Assembly: GCA_947629325.1 (NCBI GenBank)
Contig: CANRDE010000006.1
Span: 1-52,069, forward strand
Direction: 5' to 3'
From: an uncultured Bacilli bacterium
GTDB taxonomy: Bacteria > Bacillota_I > Bacilli_A > RF39 > UBA660
Length of the DNA: 52,069 nt
The first letter of the stretch is position 1. Each line of letters starts with the position of its first letter. A model generated the notes under the pieces. That model was not told where the DNA came from and did no database searches. It saw only the letters and a program-made list of their open reading frames with translations. Below are positions 46,774-52,069 of this stretch, in pieces. Both the position numbers and the translations under genes were made by a program.

Positions 46774-47547
46774 ATGATGGATAATCAAAATGATTATAGA
46801 AAAAGTGATAACGCAAAACGTAACAAGTATATTGTAGCAGCAGTTCTTTTTGTAGTTGTTATAATAGTTATAGGAATAACAGCAACTTATGCTTATTATA
46901 AAATTTCGATAGATACAACTGAATATAAACCAACGGTTGTAACTGGTTCAACTAGTTGCATGGATGTTCAATTTTCTGATGTAACTCCAAATGGTTCTTT
47001 ATCTTTACAATATAATTATCCAATAAGTGATGAGTGGGCTGTAGCAAATATTAGAGCATATGAAGTAGAAGTTACTAATACTTGTGATAAGGATGATATT
47101 AATTATACTTTGATTTTAACGTCTTTAGCTAATTTTTCTGATTATTATTATACTGATTTACCAGAACATGGTGGTGGGGCTTGGGTATTAGATGATGCAA
47201 TAAGAATTAAAGTTTCGAAAACATTAAATAATGCTGAATCCGTGGTTAGACCTGTAGGTTATTTAAGCGATATTCAGCCTTTAACACAAGAAAGCAATGC
47301 TTATAAGCCCTTAATGGATAGTATAGAATCTGAATACGAGCAGTTTGAGGAAAAGTATCCTTATGTTATTGATAGTGACATAGCTCCGGCTGGTGGGAAA
47401 ACTATTAGATATAAAATATATGCTTGGGTCGATTATTATGAAGGAGATAAGACCCATTCGGGATGGCATGATAATAGAACCCAAGACAAGAACTTTAGAG
47501 CTGCAATTAGCTTAATAGCTAATAATTCAGAAAAGATAGTAAAATAA
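46774..47547 (+). CDS. Membrane-anchored beta-rich surface protein, unknown
   Basis: N-terminal TM IVAAVLFVVVIIVIGITATYAYYKISID; extracellular domain with Cys residues; general camelysin/TasA-like look only. Confidence 0.65.
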   Translation: MMDNQNDYRKSDNAKRNKYIVAAVLFVVVIIVIGITATYAYYKISIDTTEYKPTVVTGSTSCMDVQFSDVTPNGSLSLQYNYPISDEWAVANIRAYEVEVTNTCDKDDINYTLILTSLANFSDYYYTDLPEHGGGAWVLDDAIRIKVSKTLNNAESVVRPVGYLSDIQPLTQESNAYKPLMDSIESEYEQFEEKYPYVIDSDIAPAGGKTIRYKIYAWVDYYEGDKTHSGWHDNRTQDKNFRAAISLIANNSEKIVK

Positions 47548-47552
47548 TATGG

Positions 47553-47578
47553 CAGAGAATAAAAAATTCTCTGTTTTT
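47553..47578 (+). terminator. Intrinsic terminator
   Basis: cagagaat-aaaaa-attctctg + TTTTT. Confidence 0.8.
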
Positions 47579-47633
47579 AATTGTTAATATTTTTTCTTTG
47601 GCAATTTTATTGTATAATTAAATAGGTGATATT

Positions 47634-48188
47634 ATGTATAGTTATTTTAATGGTACAATAGCTAGTTCAAATAGTGATAGCGTAGTTATAGATGTTAATG
47701 GAATAGGATATTTAATACATGTGCCTAATCCTTTTAGTTATGAGATTGGCCAAAATTATAAAATATATGTTTATAATCACATTCGCGAAGATGAATATTC
47801 TTTATATGGTTTTAAAAGCATAGAAGAAAAAGAATTATTTATGAAATTAATAAATGTTAAAGGAATGGGGCCTAAAGTAGCTTCTGGTATTTTTGCAACA
47901 GGTTCCATTGCTGGTATAGTCGATGCCATTAATAAAGAAAATTTGTTATATTTAACTAAATTCCCTAAGATTGGTGAGAAATTAGCAAGGCAAATAGTTT
48001 TAGATTTAAAGGGAAAAGTTTACGCCGAAATTAATGAGGTTGAAGATACCAATACTGATGAATTAATTAGTGTTTTAGAAAATTTAGGTTATAAAACTAA
48101 CGAGATAAAAAAAGTTGTACCTTTAGTTGATGTTTCCAAAACTTTAGAAGACCAAGTTAAAGAAGCCTTAAAACTATTATTAAAGTAA
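47634..48188 (+). CDS. ruvA: Holliday junction DNA helicase subunit RuvA
   Basis: [59 protein letters not shown]. Confidence 0.95.
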   Translation: MYSYFNGTIASSNSDSVVIDVNGIGYLIHVPNPFSYEIGQNYKIYVYNHIREDEYSLYGFKSIEEKELFMKLINVKGMGPKVASGIFATGSIAGIVDAINKENLLYLTKFPKIGEKLARQIVLDLKGKVYAEINEVEDTNTDELISVLENLGYKTNEIKKVVPLVDVSKTLEDQVKEALKLLLK

Positions 48189-48213
48189 CTTAAATAAAAA
48201 TGAAGGAGGGCCC

Positions 48214-49230
48214 ATGGAAAAAAGAATAATTAGTAGTGAAGAAACAGAAGAAGATATTTTTGAAAAAAATATTCGGCCAGATAAATTAGATGAATATGTT
48301 GGTCAAAATGAAATAAAAGAGAATTTACGGGTATTTATTAAAGCCGCTAAAATGCGGAATGAACCATTAGATCATGTATTGTTATATGGTCCCCCAGGAC
48401 TAGGAAAAACAACTCTTGCTCATATAATAGCGAATGAATTGGGAGTAACCCTTCGGACTGCTAGTGGACCTTCTATTGAAAAATCAGGCGATTTAGCAGC
48501 TATTTTATCCAATTTGGAACCCGGAGATGTTTTGTTTATTGATGAAATTCATCGTATGCCATCTTATATTGAAGAAATATTATATCCCGCTATGGAAGAT
48601 TTTGAAATAGATTTAGTAATTGGTGGTGGTGATGGTAGAAGTAAAAGCATTAAAATTAATTTACCACCTTTTACTTTGGTAGGAGCCACAACCAGAGCGG
48701 GTGATTTATCTAGTCCTTTGCGTGACCGTTTTGGGATAGTTTCTAAATTAGAATATTATACGTTTGAGGAATTAAAACAAATAATTATTAGAAGTGGCCG
48801 CATATTTGATATTAAAGTGGAAGATGATGCCGCTATGGAATTGGCCAAAAGAAGTCGCAAAACACCACGGGTTGCCAATCGCTTATTTAGAAGAGTTAGA
48901 GATTTTGCTATTGTGGAAGGCAATGGTGTTATTGATTTGGATATTACTTTAAAATCTTTAAAGCGGTTAAAAGTTGATGATTCGGGTCTAGATAATATTG
49001 ATAGAGAATATTTAACTAGTTTAATTGAAAAATTTAATGGTGGTCCCGTTGGAGTTGAAACTATAGCTACTAGTATAGGAGAAGAAGTTACCACTATTGA
49101 AGATGTCGTTGAACCTTATTTACTGCAAGAAGGTTTTATAAAAAGAACTAGAAGTGGGCGAATTGCAACAGAAAAAGCTTATAAAGCAATCGGCGTTGTC
49201 TATAATATTGGATTTTTTAAGGAGAATTAA
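48214..49230 (+). CDS. ruvB: Holliday junction DNA helicase RuvB
   Basis: [60 protein letters not shown]; strong SD gaaggaggg. Confidence 0.97.
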   Translation: MEKRIISSEETEEDIFEKNIRPDKLDEYVGQNEIKENLRVFIKAAKMRNEPLDHVLLYGPPGLGKTTLAHIIANELGVTLRTASGPSIEKSGDLAAILSNLEPGDVLFIDEIHRMPSYIEEILYPAMEDFEIDLVIGGGDGRSKSIKINLPPFTLVGATTRAGDLSSPLRDRFGIVSKLEYYTFEELKQIIIRSGRIFDIKVEDDAAMELAKRSRKTPRVANRLFRRVRDFAIVEGNGVIDLDITLKSLKRLKVDDSGLDNIDREYLTSLIEKFNGGPVGVETIATSIGEEVTTIEDVVEPYLLQEGFIKRTRSGRIATEKAYKAIGVVYNIGFFKEN

Positions 49231-49231
49231 A

Positions 49232-50068
49232 ATGATACTTTTAGATGGAAAAAAGGTTAGTAATGAAATAATAGAAAATATTAAAAATGAAATAAAAAAA
49301 TTAAATGTTATCCTTAATTTTGCCATAATATGGGTAGGAAATGATGAAAGCAGTAAAATTTATGTTAATAATAAAATAAAAAAATGTGAGTATGTGGGAA
49401 TAAAAACTACATTATATCATTTAGATGAAAATACGAAAGAAGAAGAAGTATTAGAACTAATTTCTAAATTAAATAAAGACAAAAAAATTAATGGAATTCT
49501 TTTACAAAGTCCTGTACCTAAACAAATTAATATTATTAAATGTTTTAATGCAATTGATTTTCAAAAAGATATTGATGGCTTTTCTAATGTTTCTATGGGA
49601 AATTTAGTATTAGGAAAACCTTATCATGTATCTTGTACGCCCAAAGGAATAATGAAATTATTAAATTATTATCAAATTGATTTAAACGGCAAAAATGTTT
49701 GCCTTATAAACAGAAGTAATATTGTAGGGAAGCCTCTTTTTTATCTTTTAATTGCTCAAAATGCCACAGTCACTATGTGTCATTCTAAAACAGTAAATTT
49801 GGCGAAGATTACCAAAGCAGCTGATATTGTAATAACAGCAGTAGGAAAACCTAATTTTATTAAAGCTAATATGATCAAAAAGAATGCAATTGTAATAGAT
49901 GTAGGAATTTCTCGAGTAGATGGTAAAATCAAAGGGGATGTTGAATTTGAAAAAGTGGCGAAAAAAGCATCATATATTACGCCTGTTCCTGGCGGAATTG
50001 GGCCAATGACAATTGCTATGGTTTTAGAGAATATTTTAGAAACAGTAAAGGAGCAAGATAATGGATAA
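49232..50068 (+). CDS. folD: Bifunctional methylenetetrahydrofolate dehydrogenase/cyclohydrolase
   Basis: [43 protein letters not shown]; start refined from 49154 to ATG 49232. Confidence 0.95.
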   Translation: MILLDGKKVSNEIIENIKNEIKKLNVILNFAIIWVGNDESSKIYVNNKIKKCEYVGIKTTLYHLDENTKEEEVLELISKLNKDKKINGILLQSPVPKQINIIKCFNAIDFQKDIDGFSNVSMGNLVLGKPYHVSCTPKGIMKLLNYYQIDLNGKNVCLINRSNIVGKPLFYLLIAQNATVTMCHSKTVNLAKITKAADIVITAVGKPNFIKANMIKKNAIVIDVGISRVDGKIKGDVEFEKVAKKASYITPVPGGIGPMTIAMVLENILETVKEQDNG

Positions 50069-51287
50069 GTTTTTAAGAAAAGTTTTAACATTAGAGCAAG
50101 AAAGACAGAGCCAAAATATTGAATTAATTGCTTCAGAAAATTATGTTTCTCAAGATATATTATTATTGCAAGGAAGTATTTTGACCAATAAATATGCAGA
50201 AGGATATCCTCAAAACAGATATTATGGTGGCTGCGAATATGTTGATATGATTGAATCTCAGGCCATTAAGTATGCTAAAGAGTTATTTAATTGTAAATAT
50301 GCTAATGTTCAACCGCATAGTGGTTCTAGTGCTAATATGGCGGTTTATAAAGCCCTTTTAAATCCCCATGATAAGGTTATGGGAATGAATTTAAGCCATG
50401 GAGGCCATTTAACCCATGGTTACAAGTTGAATTTTAGCGGCCAAGAATATGAAATAATCAATTATGAAGTTGATTTAAAAACTGAATTGATTGATTATGA
50501 CGCGTTAGAGAAAAAAGCTTTGATTGAAAAGCCTAAAATGATTATTGCTGGTGCTTCCGCCTATCCTAGAATAATTGATTTTAAAAGGATTAAGGAAATT
50601 TGTAATAAGATTAGCGCTTATTTCTGGGTAGATATGGCTCATATAGCTGGTTTAGTTGCTACTGGACTTCACCCATCTCCTTTTCCTTATGCTGATGTTG
50701 TAACTTCTACTACTCATAAAACTTTAAGAGGTCCACGCGGAGGTATAATTCTAACCAATAATGAAGAAATTGCTAAAAAAATAGATAAAGCCGTTTTTCC
50801 CGGGTTACAAGGAGGGCCTTTAATGCATGTCATTGCCGCCAAAGCTGAATGTTTTTACGAAGCTTTACAGCCAGAATTTAAAGAATATCAAATGCAAGTA
50901 TTGAAAAATATTAAGGCTATGAGCGATGAATTTATAAAACTAGGATATCATATTGTAAGTGGAGGAACAGATAATCATTTATTACTTTTAGATGTAAAAA
51001 ATAAAGTGAATTTGACAGGACAAGAAGCCGAAAAACTATTAGATCAAATTCATATAACTGTCAATAAGAACACAATTCCTAATGATAAAGAAAAGGCCAA
51101 TATTGCTAGCGGCATTAGAATAGGAAGTCCTGCCATGACAACAAGAGGTTTTAAAGAAAAAGAATTTGTGGAAGTGGCTGATATTATTGATAAAGCATTC
51201 CAAAATAAAGATAATCAAGAATTATTGCAAGGACTTGCAAATGAAGTATTAAATTTAAGTAGCAAATTTCCCTTAGATAATATTTAG
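50061..51287 (+). CDS. glyA: Serine hydroxymethyltransferase
   Basis: [50 protein letters not shown]. Confidence 0.97.
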   Translation: MDKFLRKVLTLEQERQSQNIELIASENYVSQDILLLQGSILTNKYAEGYPQNRYYGGCEYVDMIESQAIKYAKELFNCKYANVQPHSGSSANMAVYKALLNPHDKVMGMNLSHGGHLTHGYKLNFSGQEYEIINYEVDLKTELIDYDALEKKALIEKPKMIIAGASAYPRIIDFKRIKEICNKISAYFWVDMAHIAGLVATGLHPSPFPYADVVTSTTHKTLRGPRGGIILTNNEEIAKKIDKAVFPGLQGGPLMHVIAAKAECFYEALQPEFKEYQMQVLKNIKAMSDEFIKLGYHIVSGGTDNHLLLLDVKNKVNLTGQEAEKLLDQIHITVNKNTIPNDKEKANIASGIRIGSPAMTTRGFKEKEFVEVADIIDKAFQNKDNQELLQGLANEVLNLSSKFPLDNI

Positions 51288-51295
51288 AGGTTAAT

Positions 51296-51985
51296 ATGAG
51301 TAGAATTATTTTAAAAATTAGTGGAGAAGCCCTAAAAAGCGAGAAAGATTTAGTGAGTGATACTAAATTATCAATGATTTGGGATTTGGTTAAATTATTA
51401 AAAAAAGATAAACATAAAATAAGTATTGTTATTGGGGGAGGAAATATTTTTCGTGGCAGAGAACATTTAGAAATGTCTCCTTTAAATAGAGATACTATTG
51501 GGATGTTAGGAACCGTTATTAATGGATTATATATAAAAGATTTTTTAGCAAAAAAAGATATTGCGTGTGTTATATCAACTCCGTTTGTTTTTCCTAATTT
51601 AATAAATACCTATGAACCTGATGAATTAAAAAAACTATATGATGAAGATCAGGTTGTCATTTTTGCTGGAGGAGTAGGGAAAAGCGGTTATTCTACTGAT
51701 TCAGGAGTCATAAGAGCAGCCGAAATAGTAAAAGGAGATTTAATAATAAAATTAACAAATGTTGATGGAGTATATAATGATGATCCTCATGTTAATAAAC
51801 AAGCTAAGAAATTTAGTCAATTAACCTATGATGAAATCTTGCAAAACGAATATAAATTTATGGATTTATATGCAATTAAAAAATGCCAAGAATATAATAT
51901 TAAAATTTTAGTCATGAGCTTAAATGATTATGCTCAAATTGGTGAATTTTTTGCCGGTAAAAATATAGGCACATTAATAAGTTAA
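51296..51985 (+). CDS. pyrH: UMP kinase
   Basis: LKISGEALKS, VIGGGNIFRGRE, FAGGVGKSGYSTDSG, KLTNVDGVYNDDP. Confidence 0.97.
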   Translation: MSRIILKISGEALKSEKDLVSDTKLSMIWDLVKLLKKDKHKISIVIGGGNIFRGREHLEMSPLNRDTIGMLGTVINGLYIKDFLAKKDIACVISTPFVFPNLINTYEPDELKKLYDEDQVVIFAGGVGKSGYSTDSGVIRAAEIVKGDLIIKLTNVDGVYNDDPHVNKQAKKFSQLTYDEILQNEYKFMDLYAIKKCQEYNIKILVMSLNDYAQIGEFFAGKNIGTLIS

Positions 51986-51994
51986 TTATTTCAT

Positions 51995-52069
51995 TGTCAA
52001 ATTTTTTTGAAAATGTCAGTAGATAATTTTTTGAAAATGTCAGTGAAAGTGTAATATAAATAGCAAACA
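51995..52069 (+). repeat. Putative insertion-sequence end (tandem terminal repeats) at right edge of window
   Basis: tgtcaaatttttttgaaaatgtcagt (51995-52020) then agataattttttgaaaatgtcagt (52021-52044); 25-nt tract 52020-52044 is inverted at 25-49. Confidence 0.6.

Noticed and set aside
48756-49094. Minus-strand ORF, 112 aa
   Set aside because: Antisense to ruvB; no independent evidence.
49780-50091. Minus-strand ORF, 103 aa
   Set aside because: Antisense to folD/glyA junction; no motif or SD.

Overview
Low-GC bacterial chromosomal segment whose gene content looks like the Bacillota / Mollicutes-like RF39 group (lineage is an inference). TGA is used as a stop, so this is genetic code 11. 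Nearly all genes are on the + strand. Recognisable housekeeping genes: murF, ddl, recD2-like helicase, a reduced alaS, obg, ruvA, ruvB, folD, glyA, pyrH. There is also a large envelope/surface gene set: three fused ABC ATPase-FtsX transporters, GtrA proteins, a GT2-GtrA fusion, PAP2, PlsC, a phosphodiester glycosidase, a MucBP-type repeat surface protein with an NPQTG sorting signal, and a pilin-like trio. Four tRNAs are present: Ser-GCU (+), and Glu-UUC, Ile-GAU and Lys-CUU (-). Both window edges carry a 25-bp perfect inverted copy of the same AT-rich repeat, suggesting the sequence ends inside insertion-sequence copies. The most unusual items are: (i) a translationally coupled radical SAM - DUF4130-like - divergent GroEL-like chaperonin operon; (ii) an alanyl-tRNA synthetase that appears to lack the editing beta-barrel and the whole C-Ala tail; (iii) a pilin-like protein with six Cys-pair repeats; (iv) a 77-nt inverted-repeat element with internal hairpins at 38332-38408; (v) a zinc-binding-protein homologue without metal ligands; (vi) a +/-1 frameshifted HNH-like ORF; (vii) a tandem pair of uncharacterised paralogues beside recD2. 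All family names were assigned by reading motifs; no database search was run.
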